Origin: Solimicrobium sp043758755
GTDB lineage: Bacteria; Pseudomonadota; Gammaproteobacteria; Burkholderiales; Burkholderiaceae_D
Length of the DNA: 64,000 nucleotides
Reading direction: 5' to 3'
Assembly (NCBI GenBank): GCA_043758755.1
Contig: JAYVMW010000035.1
Span: 1-64,000, forward strand
In this document: piece by piece, positions 43,545-52,069 of the stretch
Numbering within the stretch: the stretch's first letter is position 1
Layout of the letters: every line of letters starts with the position of its first letter
Position numbers and translations under genes: made by a program
The notes under the pieces: model-generated
Databases searched by the model: none
What the model was told of the DNA's origin: nothing
What the model saw: the letters and a program-made list of their open reading frames with translations, nothing else

Positions 43545-44426
43545 TTACAGCATGGCTTTCAACAGTCGTGCCATTTCAGAAGGGTTTTTGGTTGCCTTGA
43601 TGCCGCACTCTGCCATGATGTCGAGTTTGGCCTGGGCCGTATCGGCACCACCAGAAATCAGCGCGCCGGCATGACCCATGCGTTTGCCCGGCGGCGCTGT
43701 GACACCGGCGATAAAGCACACTACCGGTTTTTTCATGTTGTCCTTGATCCAGTAAGCGGCATTGGCTTCATCGGGTCCGCCAATTTCACCGATCATGATG
43801 ACTGCATCGGTATCTGGATCATCATTGAACATTTTCATGATGTCGATATGTTTCAAGCCGTTGATCGGATCACCACCGATACCAACGGCGCTGGACTGAC
43901 CCAGACCCAGAGCAGTCAACTGACCGACTGCTTCATAAGTCAGCGTACCGGAACGTGACACCACACCGATGCGACCTTTACGATGAATATGTCCAGGCAT
44001 GATGCCGATCTTGATTTCATCCGGGGTAATCAGACCTGGGCAATTTGGTCCCAACAGCTTGGTTTTGCTACCGGCCTTGGCCATCCGGTCTTTCAACATC
44101 ATCATGTCGCGCACCGGAATGCCTTCAGTGATGCAGATCGCCAGATCCAGATCGGCTTCAACAGCTTCCCAAATTGCAGCAGCTGCGCCGGCTGGCGGTA
44201 CATAAATTACAGAAACAGTGGCACCGGTAGCTGCTTTGGCTTCACGTACGTTGGCATAAATCGGAATGCCTTCAAAGTCTTCGCCTGCTTTTTTCGGATT
44301 CACGCCGGCTACAAAACAGTTTTTGCCGTTGGCGTAATCGCGGCACATGCGGGTGTGGAACTGTCCGGTTTTACCGGTGATACCCTGGGTAATTACTTTG
44401 GTGTCTTTGTTGATTAAGATTGACAT
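43545..44426 (-). CDS. sucD: Succinyl-CoA ligase, alpha subunit
   Basis: This 293-residue subunit of the TCA enzyme converts succinyl-CoA to succinate with formation of ATP/GTP. Motifs: the CoA-binding ITGKTGQFHTRMCRDYANG near the N-terminus, LLGPNCPGLITPDEIKIGIM, and the catalytic His in PPGKRMGHAGALISGGADTA. It has a good ribosome site (AAGGAAAC) and lies 12 bases after sucC. Typical length. Confidence 0.98.
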   Translation of the reverse strand: MSILINKDTKVITQGITGKTGQFHTRMCRDYANGKNCFVAGVNPKKAGEDFEGIPIYANVREAKAATGATVSVIYVPPAGAAAAIWEAVEADLDLAICITEGIPVRDMMMLKDRMAKAGSKTKLLGPNCPGLITPDEIKIGIMPGHIHRKGRIGVVSRSGTLTYEAVGQLTALGLGQSSAVGIGGDPINGLKHIDIMKMFNDDPDTDAVIMIGEIGGPDEANAAYWIKDNMKKPVVCFIAGVTAPPGKRMGHAGALISGGADTAQAKLDIMAECGIKATKNPSEMARLLKAML

Positions 44427-44438
44427 AGTGTTTCCTTA

Positions 44439-45605
44439 TTAATGAGCGGCAGCAGCGGCAACCACTTTCTGGGCAGCCTCTTCCATGGTGTCTGCGGAGA
44501 TAATGGGCAAACCTGAATCTGCCAGCATTTTCTTGCCAATTTCTTCGTTGGTACCTTTCATGCGTACCACCAGCGGCACCTGCAGCGACACTGCCTTGGA
44601 AGCAGTAATGACACCTTCGGCAATCACGTCACAGCGCATGATGCCGCCAAAAATATTCACCAGAATGGCTTTGAGGCCGGGATTTTTCAGCATGATCTTG
44701 AATGCTTCGGTCACTTTTTCTGCAGTGGCACCACCGCCGACGTCAAGGAAGTTGGCCGGTTCGCCGCCGAATAATTTGATGGTATCCATGGTAGCCATGG
44801 CCAGACCGGCGCCGTTGACCAGACAGCCGATATTGCCGTCCAGAGAAATGTAAGCCAGATCAAATTTGGAGGCTTCAATTTCAGCCGGATCTTCTTCATC
44901 CAGATCGCGGTACGCCACGATTTCCGGCTGACGGAACAATGCATTGGCATCAAAGTTGAATTTGGCATCCAGGGCAATGATTTTGCCTGAGCCAGTCACG
45001 ATCAGCGGATTGATTTCGGCCAGTGATGCATCGGTTTCCATAAAGGCGGTATATAGCCCTTTTAACTGGGCACGGGCATCGGCGATAGAGGCTTCAGGAA
45101 CGCCGATTTTTCGGGAAATATCATCCGCTTCGGCGTCTTTAAGTCCGGTACCCGGATCGATTGCGATGTGATGAATTTTTTCAGGATGCGAAGCAGCCAC
45201 TTCTTCAATATCCATACCGCCTTCGCTGGATGCCATGAGCACCACGCGCTGACTGATACGGTCAGTGACCATACTGACATACAGTTCTTTTTTGATATCA
45301 GCGCCTTCTTCAATCAGCAAACGGCGCACTTTTTGACCTTCCGGGCCAGTTTGATGGGTCACCAGCTGCATGCCGAGGATAGCATTCGCATATTCCCTGA
45401 CCTGTTCCAGCGTTTTTGCCACTTTCACGCCACCGCCTTTGCCGCGACCACCGGCATGAATCTGCGCCTTGACTACCCAGACAGGGCCGCCCAGAGTTTC
45501 TGCAGCCTTGACAGCTTCGTCCACTGTCAGGCACGGGATGCCGCGGGGTACTGTGACACCAAATTTACGGAGAATTTCTTTGCCCTGATACTCATGGATT
45601 TTCAT
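44439..45605 (-). CDS. sucC: Succinyl-CoA ligase, beta subunit
   Basis: The 388-residue ATP-grasp subunit begins MKIHEYQGKEILRKFGV at ATG 45605, which has GAAGGGAAA upstream; the frame extends to 45620 without support. The ATP-grasp region includes VVKAQIHAGGRGKGGGVK, and the C-terminal ligase domain contains FANILDVGGGA-type and ILVNIFGGIMRCDVIAEG motifs. Forms the operon sucCD with the downstream alpha subunit. Confidence 0.98.
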   Translation of the reverse strand: MKIHEYQGKEILRKFGVTVPRGIPCLTVDEAVKAAETLGGPVWVVKAQIHAGGRGKGGGVKVAKTLEQVREYANAILGMQLVTHQTGPEGQKVRRLLIEEGADIKKELYVSMVTDRISQRVVLMASSEGGMDIEEVAASHPEKIHHIAIDPGTGLKDAEADDISRKIGVPEASIADARAQLKGLYTAFMETDASLAEINPLIVTGSGKIIALDAKFNFDANALFRQPEIVAYRDLDEEDPAEIEASKFDLAYISLDGNIGCLVNGAGLAMATMDTIKLFGGEPANFLDVGGGATAEKVTEAFKIMLKNPGLKAILVNIFGGIMRCDVIAEGVITASKAVSLQVPLVVRMKGTNEEIGKKMLADSGLPIISADTMEEAAQKVVAAAAAH

Positions 45606-46211
45606 GCGATTTCCCTTCAAACACTGTAATGCTCATTAAAAAAATAACCAGAATTGCCAACCTGTTACCGGCTTGTTGCCAGCTTAACGCTCCACATTAT
45701 CAAATCTGGAGCCCATCAATTTGTTGTACATCACTCATTTGCATTGTTATTCAATAAACTTGTCTCTGCCTGTCTGAGCCAGACCGCCAGCAATACCATT
45801 TACTATAGTTGCTAATTCAGTTTAGTCAGGAAGTTGTCACGAGTTTTGGCATTAATCTTTCCAACGCGATGTTCGGACGAGCAAACGCATCCATGTCAAT
45901 GACACGGCTGAATTCCACCAATCGCTACGGGAAAAGGATAATGAACAGAACATGAGATGGGACTGGGCTTCAAGGTGATGACTTATCGTCTACAAAACTC
46001 AAAAAGCCGCTTTTGGCGTCGTTTGCGCAGTTTCTACGCTAACAGCCGCTCTTGCGGCACTGCAAAAATATCGGTGGAGTTTAGCACAGGTCGCAGGGTT
46101 GGAGTTTCATTCAATGCAAATTGAATACTGCGGAAGTATAAAAAAACGGTTTTAGAAATGAATACAGTACATTACCGACAATTAAATTAGTGATAGCTGG
46201 CCAGTCTTACC
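45606..46211. other. 600-base intergenic region between sucC and recX
   Basis: No gene is recognised. The part next to sucC should contain its promoter. A small perfect hairpin (GCCGC-TCTT-GCGGC, 46045-46058) and an AAAAG-CCG-CTTTT hairpin nearby are present, without U-runs. A small RNA cannot be excluded or supported. Confidence 0.35.
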
Positions 46212-46718
46212 TTATTCAAGAGCGTCCAAGCCTGCCGCACCATCCATATCCTTACCACAGTGCAAGGCTTTCCGGATGGCAGCGGATGAAAACCCACGCT
46301 GCGCCAGATAACGAATCTGTCTGGCGCGTTGTTCCTGAGTAAATTGGCCATCTTCCGGCAAGTCTTTCGCATTACCAAACTTTTTCTGCCAGACTGCACA
46401 AGCACGTGCCACTTCGGTTTCGGCCAGTTCGACCTTGGTCTGCGCCATCAGTTCAGGATCCAACTGATGGGTTTGTAGTTCCGCCATAATCCGGTTGTTA
46501 CCATAACTGTCCAACCGCCGCCGAACTAAGGCGTCAGAAAAACGTTCACCCGACAGAAAACGCTTTTGTTCAAGCCAGTCCAACAGAGCTTCAATGTCGT
46601 CCCCTTCCTCGGCGTAACGCGCCAGCTTGCGTCCTAGCTCAAGCCGGCTATGTTCGCGTAAGGAAAGGTAGTTCAGCGCCCTATTCTTTAGACTGAGCTT
46701 TGGCTGCTTTGGTGGCAT
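46212..46718 (-). CDS. recX: Regulatory protein RecX
   Basis: This 168-residue helical-repeat protein binds RecA filaments and modulates recombinase activity. The opening LKNRALNYLSLREHSRLELG and the repeats (ALLDWLEQKRFLSGERFSDA; RQIRYLAQRGFSSAAIRKAL) match RecX. Its ATG at 46718 lies inside the 3' end of recA, so the two are translationally coupled, as in many proteobacteria. Confidence 0.93.
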   Translation of the reverse strand: MPPKQPKLSLKNRALNYLSLREHSRLELGRKLARYAEEGDDIEALLDWLEQKRFLSGERFSDALVRRRLDSYGNNRIMAELQTHQLDPELMAQTKVELAETEVARACAVWQKKFGNAKDLPEDGQFTQEQRARQIRYLAQRGFSSAAIRKALHCGKDMDGAAGLDALE

Positions 46719-47802
46719 TGGCTACAACCGAGTTTTCGTCCGCAGTAACGGCAACCTTGCCGGCTTTTGGTTCAATAATGGGTGGCAATTCACGTACACC
46801 CAGATGCAGACGGACTTTGTTTTCAATTTCACGGGCCAGTGCCGGACGTTCTTTCAGGTAGGTACGGGCATTGTCTTTACCCTGGCCGATACGTTCGCCG
46901 TTATAGCTGTACCAGGCGCCGGCCTTTTCAACAATTTTGGCGTCCGAACCCAAGTCAAGAATTTCACCTTCGCGAGAGGTGCCCTCTCCGTACATGATGT
47001 CGAAATGGGCTTCCTTGAACGGTGGTGCCACTTTGTTTTTCACTACTTTCACTTTGGTTTCGTTACCGATAACTTCTTCACCGGATTTGATACCGCCTAC
47101 CCGGCGTATATCCAGACGTACCGAGGCATAAAATTTCAGGGCGTTACCGCCCGTGGTGGTTTCCGGATTACCGAACATGACGCCGATTTTCATACGGATC
47201 TGGTTAATGAAAATGACCAGGGTATTGGTGCGACTGATGGTGCCGGTCAGTTTGCGCAGCGCCTGGGACATCAGACGTGCCTGCAGACCTGGCAGCGATG
47301 CGCCCATATCCCCTTCAATTTCAGCTTTTGGCGTCAGCGCAGCAACCGAGTCAATCACGATCAGATCCACGCTACCAGAGCGGACCAGCGCATCAACGAT
47401 TTCCAGTGCCTGTTCACCGGTGTCCGGTTGCGAAATCAGCAGATCGGGTAAATGGACATCCAGTTTTTGTGCGTAACCGACATCAAGCGCATGTTCGGCA
47501 TCGATAAAAGCGCAGGTACCGCCAATTTTCTGCATTTCAGCAATTGCCTGCAAAGCCAGCGTAGTTTTACCTGAGGATTCCGGTCCGTAGATTTCAATAA
47601 CGCGACCACGTGGCAAGCCCCCCACGCCCAGAGCGATATCCAGACCGAGCGAGCCGGTTGAGACCACGGAAACTTCTTCGGCAACTTCGCCGTCAGCCAT
47701 GCGCATGACCGAACCCTTGCCGAACTGTTTTTCAATTTGTGCTAATGCTGCTGCGAGTGCTTTGGCTTTTTCTGCAGTGGGGAGTGGTTTTTTGTCGTCC
47801 AT
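46681..47802 (-). CDS. recA: Recombinase RecA
   Basis: The 373-residue recombinase forms filaments on single-stranded DNA and triggers LexA self-cleavage. The N-terminal helix KALAAALAQIEKQFGKGSVM is followed by Walker A GPESSGKTTLALQAIA (about residue 67), the catalytic FIDAEHALD, INQIRMKIGVMFGNPETTTG (loop L2) and a C-terminal acidic/Lys-Ala tail. The start at 47802 is standard; the ORF extends to 47835. The promoter is covered by two LexA boxes. Confidence 0.98.
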   Translation of the reverse strand: MDDKKPLPTAEKAKALAAALAQIEKQFGKGSVMRMADGEVAEEVSVVSTGSLGLDIALGVGGLPRGRVIEIYGPESSGKTTLALQAIAEMQKIGGTCAFIDAEHALDVGYAQKLDVHLPDLLISQPDTGEQALEIVDALVRSGSVDLIVIDSVAALTPKAEIEGDMGASLPGLQARLMSQALRKLTGTISRTNTLVIFINQIRMKIGVMFGNPETTTGGNALKFYASVRLDIRRVGGIKSGEEVIGNETKVKVVKNKVAPPFKEAHFDIMYGEGTSREGEILDLGSDAKIVEKAGAWYSYNGERIGQGKDNARTYLKERPALAREIENKVRLHLGVRELPPIIEPKAGKVAVTADENSVVANATKAAKAQSKE

Positions 47803-47873
47803 GATGTCTTTCTGCTGGTAATGAAGAGAATTCAAAACGGCGTTTTGAGCCGGTTACTTTTTCGATAAAGCGT

Positions 47874-47902
47874 ATTCTACTGTAATTTTAAACAGCTGTA
47901 TA
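47874..47902 (-). promoter_or_regulatory. recA promoter (sigma-70)
   Basis: On the minus strand TATACA (47902-47897), a 17-base spacer and TAGAAT (47879-47874) make a plausible -35/-10 pair about 72 bases before the recA start. Both LexA boxes overlap the -35 and spacer. Confidence 0.7.
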
Positions 47903-47911
47903 AAAAAACAG
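47880..47911. promoter_or_regulatory. Two abutting LexA (SOS) boxes
   Basis: Two 16-bp sequences, CTGT-AATTTTAA-ACAG (47880-47895) and CTGT-ATAAAAAA-ACAG (47896-47911), each fit the CTGT-N8-ACAG operator exactly and sit end to end with no gap. They overlap the recA promoter and should give SOS control. Confidence 0.9.
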
Positions 47912-47984
47912 TTAAAAGCTGAAAAATAGTTAAATCTGTTGTTTTCAGTCGAACTATCGTTGGTTTTGTTGCATTAAATATATT

Positions 47985-48233
47985 TTAACGGTCGCGATAG
48001 TAATAACCGGCAGCGCACAGTGCCACGCCTACCAGATACAACGCTGCCGTTCCGGGGATCACGTACGGATACAGCATCAGCGCGACGCCAATCCACTTCA
48101 CGTAAAGATGACTGGTTCGTTTTCCCCAGTAAAAAGCGGCCATGCCAATGATGCCGAACACGATTGCACCAAATATGTAGGCAGGCGTTGGAAAGGTCAG
48201 CCCCATTTCTTTGAGTGTGTTTAATTCGTCCAT
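47985..48233 (-). CDS. Small membrane protein, function unknown
   Basis: The 82-residue product starts at ATG 48233 (MDELNTLKEMGLTFPTPAYI) and contains about three hydrophobic helices (IFGAIVFGIIGMAAFYWGK; VKWIGVALMLYPYVIPG; ALYLVGVALCAAGYYY). A longer frame starts at 48302 but adds an unlikely polar N-terminus. Small proteins of this type are widespread near recA in related bacteria as hypothetical or transport-related proteins. It is an inner-membrane protein with no motif that assigns function. It lies between purM (upstream) and recA (downstream) on the same strand. Confidence 0.7.
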   Translation of the reverse strand: MDELNTLKEMGLTFPTPAYIFGAIVFGIIGMAAFYWGKRTSHLYVKWIGVALMLYPYVIPGTAALYLVGVALCAAGYYYRDR

Positions 48234-48330
48234 GGATTGAGTTTGGGTTGATTGTTGTGAGCCCAGCCAGCATTCTATTGCAGAAAAGTCGGCAATGCCC
48301 ATAGTGAGCCTGCGAATCTGGTACCGGTAA

Positions 48331-48362
48331 AAAAATAAGCTCCTGAACAGAAGCTTATTTTT
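48331..48362 (-). terminator. purM terminator
   Basis: An 11-bp stem (AAAAATAAGCT/AGCTTATTTTT) with a 10-base loop and T-run on the minus strand begins 19 bases after the purM stop. Confidence 0.85.
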
Positions 48363-48380
48363 CAGATTCAGGACACAGAA

Positions 48381-49424
48381 TTAAATAACCTGAGTCTGCG
48401 CCTCATTACCAACACGGGCACGAATTTCACCAATCTGCCAGGCCTGCTCGCCTGCTGCGCTCAAGTGCGCCAGCGCCGCAGCGGCATTTTCTTTCGACAC
48501 GATTACGACCATGCCGATACCGCAGTTGAAGACCCGGTGCATTTCAGCGTCAGCCACGTTGCCGTGCTGCTGCAGCCATGAGAACAGTGGCGGCATGACC
48601 CATTTGGAATGATCCAGCAATGCGGTCAGGTTCGCTCCCAGCACGCGCGGTACGTTTTCGACCAGACCGCCGCCGGTGATATGTGCCATGCCTTTGACTT
48701 CAAGCAGCTCGATCAGCGCCAGTAAAGGTTTGACATAAATACGGGTTGGCGCCATGAGGACATCGGCCAGTTTCTTACCGTGGAAATCACCGTTCAGATC
48801 CGGCTGGGCCACATCAATGATTTTGCGCACCAGTGAATAACCGTTGGAATGGGCGCCGGAAGAAGCCAGTCCCAGTATGACGTCACCCGGCTGAATTTTG
48901 GAGCCGTCGATGATTTTTGATTTTTCAACTGCACCGACCGCAAACCCGGCCAGATCATATTCACCATCCGGATACATGGAGGGCATTTCAGCAGTTTCAC
49001 CGCCGATCAGGGCGCAGCCGGCCTGTTCACAGCCCAATGCGATACCCTTGATGACGTCAGCGGCAGCAGCCACATTGAGTTTGCCGCAGGCGAAATAGTC
49101 CAGAAAGAATAATGGCTCGGCACCCTGAACCAGAATATCGTTGACGCTCATGGCGACCAGATCGATGCCGACGGTGTCATGGCGGTTCAGGTGGAACGCC
49201 AGTTTGAGCTTGGTACCCACGCCGTCGGTACCGGCGACCAGCACCGGCTCCTTGAATTTTTTACTCACTTCAAACAGGGCGCCAAATCCGCCGATACCGG
49301 CCAGCACACCTTCGCGCATAGTGCGTTTTGCAAACGGCTTGATCACATCGATTAAGGCATCACCTGCATCGATGTCGACGCCTGCGTCACGATAAGAAAG
49401 GGAAACTTGAGAAGGAGTAGTCAT
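48381..49424 (-). CDS. purM: Phosphoribosylformylglycinamidine cyclo-ligase
   Basis: This 347-residue AIR synthetase is the fifth step of purine synthesis. The start at 49424 gives the conserved LSYRDAGVDIDAGDALIDVI opening. GIGGFGALFEV, LVAGTDGVGTKLKLAF, VNDILVQGAEPLFFLDYFAC and GGETAEMPSMYPDGEYDLAG are all PurM motifs with ATP-binding Asp and Gly residues. The ORF extends to 49562 but the extra residues do not match the family. It is divergent from the AI-2E-type permease gene. Confidence 0.97.
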   Translation of the reverse strand: MTTPSQVSLSYRDAGVDIDAGDALIDVIKPFAKRTMREGVLAGIGGFGALFEVSKKFKEPVLVAGTDGVGTKLKLAFHLNRHDTVGIDLVAMSVNDILVQGAEPLFFLDYFACGKLNVAAAADVIKGIALGCEQAGCALIGGETAEMPSMYPDGEYDLAGFAVGAVEKSKIIDGSKIQPGDVILGLASSGAHSNGYSLVRKIIDVAQPDLNGDFHGKKLADVLMAPTRIYVKPLLALIELLEVKGMAHITGGGLVENVPRVLGANLTALLDHSKWVMPPLFSWLQQHGNVADAEMHRVFNCGIGMVVIVSKENAAAALAHLSAAGEQAWQIGEIRARVGNEAQTQVI

Positions 49425-49594
49425 ATAGTTCTGGCTATGTATTAAGGGAGGATGCAGTAAATTGTGAAGAAAAGGTGTTCTATCAGGTAAAATCCGGTGT
49501 TTTGATTGTTTGTGACAGTGCACTGCTGATAAAGACTGGCATTTTAACCCAAAAACCTCCACGCAGAACCGACAAATTCACTTCAAACCGGCCC

Positions 49595-50689
49595 ATGACC
49601 TTTACTAAAGAACAATTTCAAACTGCCCTGTGGCTGCTGTTCGGCATGGCGATGGTGGTGCTGCTGCTCAAGCTCGGACCGGTGCTCATGCCGTTCGTGA
49701 CCGGTGCGATTCTGGCTTACATACTCAATCCGCTGGTCGATCGCCTGTGCCAGATCAGCGTGGCCGGGCGGGCGTTCCCGAAGTGGTCGATTCCGCGCGC
49801 AGTGGCCGCCCTGCTGGCCATGGGCCTGCTGTTGTGCTGCATCCTGACCCTGGTTCTGATTATCGTGCCGGTGGTTGAAAATGAAATCCCGCTGCTGCAG
49901 GATCAGATCCCCAAATTCCTCGATCAGCTGCACACCACGGTGCAGCCGAAACTGGCTGAGTACAACATTCACGTTGAGCTCGACAGCGCCAGCATCAAAC
50001 AGAAACTGGCTGAGCAGGTGGCCGAAAGCAGCGACAAATTTGCGTCGGCCGCCCTGTCGTCAATCCGGGTCGGTGGTACGGCGGTACTGGGACTGATCGC
50101 CAACGTGCTGCTGATTCCGCTGGTACTGTTTTATCTGCTGCTGGACTGGCACTCCATCATGCAGCGTCTGCAGCAGGCGATTCCGCGCCGCTGGGAAAAA
50201 CAGACCACCGACATTGTGCAGGAAACCAATGAACTGCTGGCCCAGTATTTGCGCGGGCAGTTGGCCGTCATGCTGGTGCTCGCCTCCTACTATTCCTGCG
50301 CGCTGACCCTGTCCGGTTTTTCGGTCGCACTGCCGGTCGGCATTCTTACCGGTCTGCTGGTATTTATTCCCTACCTTGGTTTTGGCTTTGGACTGTGTCT
50401 GGCCATCATTGGCGCTGTACTGCAGAATGATCCGATGCATGGCCTGCTGCTGGTGGTCCTAATTTACGGCATCGGCCAGATCGTCGAGGGTTTTTACCTC
50501 ACGCCGCGTCTGGTCGGCAAGCGCATCGGGTTGCCACCGCTGGCGGTAATTTTTGCCCTGCTGGCTTTCGGTCAGCTGTTCGGATTTATCGGCGTATTGC
50601 TGGCGCTGCCGGCCGCCGCCATCAGTTCCGTGGGCTTGAAACATGTACGCAATCTTTATTACCGAAGCCGTTTTTATACAAATTCATGA
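49595..50689 (+). CDS. AI-2E/PerM-family permease
   Basis: The 364-residue integral membrane protein starts at ATG 49595. It has 7-8 helices in the PerM (AI-2E transporter) pattern: LKLGPVLMPFVTGAILAYIL with LNPLVDRLC early, a soluble middle (residues ~75-165), then RGQLAVMLVLASYYSCALTL, FIPYLGFGFGLCLAIIGAVL and YLTPRLVGKRIGLPPLAVIF. Members export a range of substrates, some Na+/H+; AI-2 export is proven only for TqsA-type proteins. It overlaps hda by 4 bases in the operon permease-hda-HAD-pcnB-folK. Confidence 0.92.
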   Translation: MTFTKEQFQTALWLLFGMAMVVLLLKLGPVLMPFVTGAILAYILNPLVDRLCQISVAGRAFPKWSIPRAVAALLAMGLLLCCILTLVLIIVPVVENEIPLLQDQIPKFLDQLHTTVQPKLAEYNIHVELDSASIKQKLAEQVAESSDKFASAALSSIRVGGTAVLGLIANVLLIPLVLFYLLLDWHSIMQRLQQAIPRRWEKQTTDIVQETNELLAQYLRGQLAVMLVLASYYSCALTLSGFSVALPVGILTGLLVFIPYLGFGFGLCLAIIGAVLQNDPMHGLLLVVLIYGIGQIVEGFYLTPRLVGKRIGLPPLAVIFALLAFGQLFGFIGVLLALPAAAISSVGLKHVRNLYYRSRFYTNS

Positions 50690-51405
50690 AACAATTGCTG
50701 TTGAAACTGGACACCGATCGTCCGCAGACTCTCGATTCTTTTGTAGTTGGCCAGCATGCCGAACTGGTGGCGCTGCTGCAGCTGTTTTTGCTGCGCCAAG
50801 CCGGCAGTTTTGGAGAGCGCGCTGCTTACATCTGGGGCGAACACGGTGCCGGAAAAACACATCTGCTGCGCGGACTGACAACCGAATCGGCAGTGCGCTA
50901 CCTGAACCCGGACGCGGCACTGGCCGATTTTGAATACACCCCGGAAGTCACTCTGTATCTGCTCGACGACTGCGGGCAGCTCAATGCCGATCAGCAGATC
51001 GCCGCGTTCAATCTTTACAATCAAATCAAGGAACAGGGCGGCTTCTTTGTGGGCACCGGCACCCTGCCACCGGCACTGCTGAGTGTGCGTGAAGATTTGC
51101 GTACCCGTTTGGGCTGGGGGCTGATTTATCAGCTGCGCGATTTGACCGATCAGGAAAAAATAGCCGCACTGGAAAGTGCAGCCGGCGCACGCGGCGTGAC
51201 CATTCCGACTGATGTACTGCCCTACCTAATTACCCACTTTCAGCGTGACATGCCCGCTTTGTCCGGCATGCTCAATGCGCTCATCAATCTGTCACTGGAA
51301 ATGAAGCGTCCCATCACTTTACCGTTTCTGCGCGAAGCAATGAATAAACAAATTACCCAACAAGATACAAAAGAACATGCAAAAACGCGGGCCGGCAATG
51401 AATAA
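50686..51405 (+). CDS. hda: DnaA regulatory inactivator Hda
   Basis: This 239-residue AAA+ protein, homologous to the DnaA ATPase core, promotes ATP hydrolysis by DnaA together with the beta clamp. The N-terminal QLLLKLDTDRPQTLDSFVVG contains the clamp-binding segment. The nucleotide-binding loop WGEHGAGKTHLLRGL, a Walker-B-like YLLDDCGQLNADQQIAAFNL, and the sensor/arginine-finger region VREDLRTRLGWGLIYQLRDL are present. The upstream permease stop and this ATG overlap (ATGA). Confidence 0.95.
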   Translation: MKQLLLKLDTDRPQTLDSFVVGQHAELVALLQLFLLRQAGSFGERAAYIWGEHGAGKTHLLRGLTTESAVRYLNPDAALADFEYTPEVTLYLLDDCGQLNADQQIAAFNLYNQIKEQGGFFVGTGTLPPALLSVREDLRTRLGWGLIYQLRDLTDQEKIAALESAAGARGVTIPTDVLPYLITHFQRDMPALSGMLNALINLSLEMKRPITLPFLREAMNKQITQQDTKEHAKTRAGNE

Positions 51406-52069
51406 CTCACGCCTGGCCATTTTCGATCTGGACCACACCCTGCTGCCGATCGATTCCGATTATGAATGGGGGCAGTTCCTGTGCCAGATCGGTGCGGTCG
51501 ACCGTGGCTATTTCGAGGTCTGCAACAAGAATTTTTATGAACAGTACCAGGCCGGCACGCTCGACCCCAGAGAATATCTGGAATTTGCGCTATCCACTCT
51601 GTCACACTTTTCGGCAACCCAGCTCGCGGCCATGCATGAACTGTTCATGAATGACGTAATCCGCCCGGCCATTCTGCCGGCAGCAAAACGCCTTTTGGCC
51701 CGCCATCAGAATGATTTGCTGCTGATGATTACTGCAACCAACCGTTTTGTCACCGAGCCGATTGCCAGGGAACTGGGTTTTACCCATTTAATTGCGGCGC
51801 AACCGGAATTCTCCACGGATGGGCGTATAACAGGTAAACTGCTTGGCACACCAACCTCCGGCATCGGCAAGGTCAAACATCTGCAGGAATGGTTAAATCA
51901 GCACGATAAAACACTGAACAGTTTTGAGCGCAGCTATTTTTACAGCGATTCTCACAACGACATTCCGCTGCTTGAACTGGTCAGCCATCCGGTCGCTACC
52001 AATCCGGACCCCAAATTAACTGCGCATGCCCACAAAAACAACTGGCCCATCTTAGAGCTATTTAAATAA
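51398..52069 (+). CDS. HAD-IB family phosphatase (SerB-like)
   Basis: This 223-residue cytosolic hydrolase has the DxD nucleophile motif LAIFDLDHTLLPIDSDYEW at the N-terminus, the Ser/Thr motif LMITATNRF near residue 110 and the Mg-binding YFYSDSHNDIPLLE near 185. The family (HAD-superfamily subfamily IB) is close to phosphoserine phosphatase, but the substrate of this branch is not settled. The start at 51398 overlaps the hda stop by 8 bases; the frame continues to 51377 without a good start. It overlaps pcnB by one base (TAATG). Confidence 0.9.
   Translation: MNNSRLAIFDLDHTLLPIDSDYEWGQFLCQIGAVDRGYFEVCNKNFYEQYQAGTLDPREYLEFALSTLSHFSATQLAAMHELFMNDVIRPAILPAAKRLLARHQNDLLLMITATNRFVTEPIARELGFTHLIAAQPEFSTDGRITGKLLGTPTSGIGKVKHLQEWLNQHDKTLNSFERSYFYSDSHNDIPLLELVSHPVATNPDPKLTAHAHKNNWPILELFK

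Noticed and set aside
46045..46058. GCCGC-TCTT-GCGGC hairpin as a terminator or small RNA
   Set aside because: Short stem, no U-run and no promoter evidence nearby.
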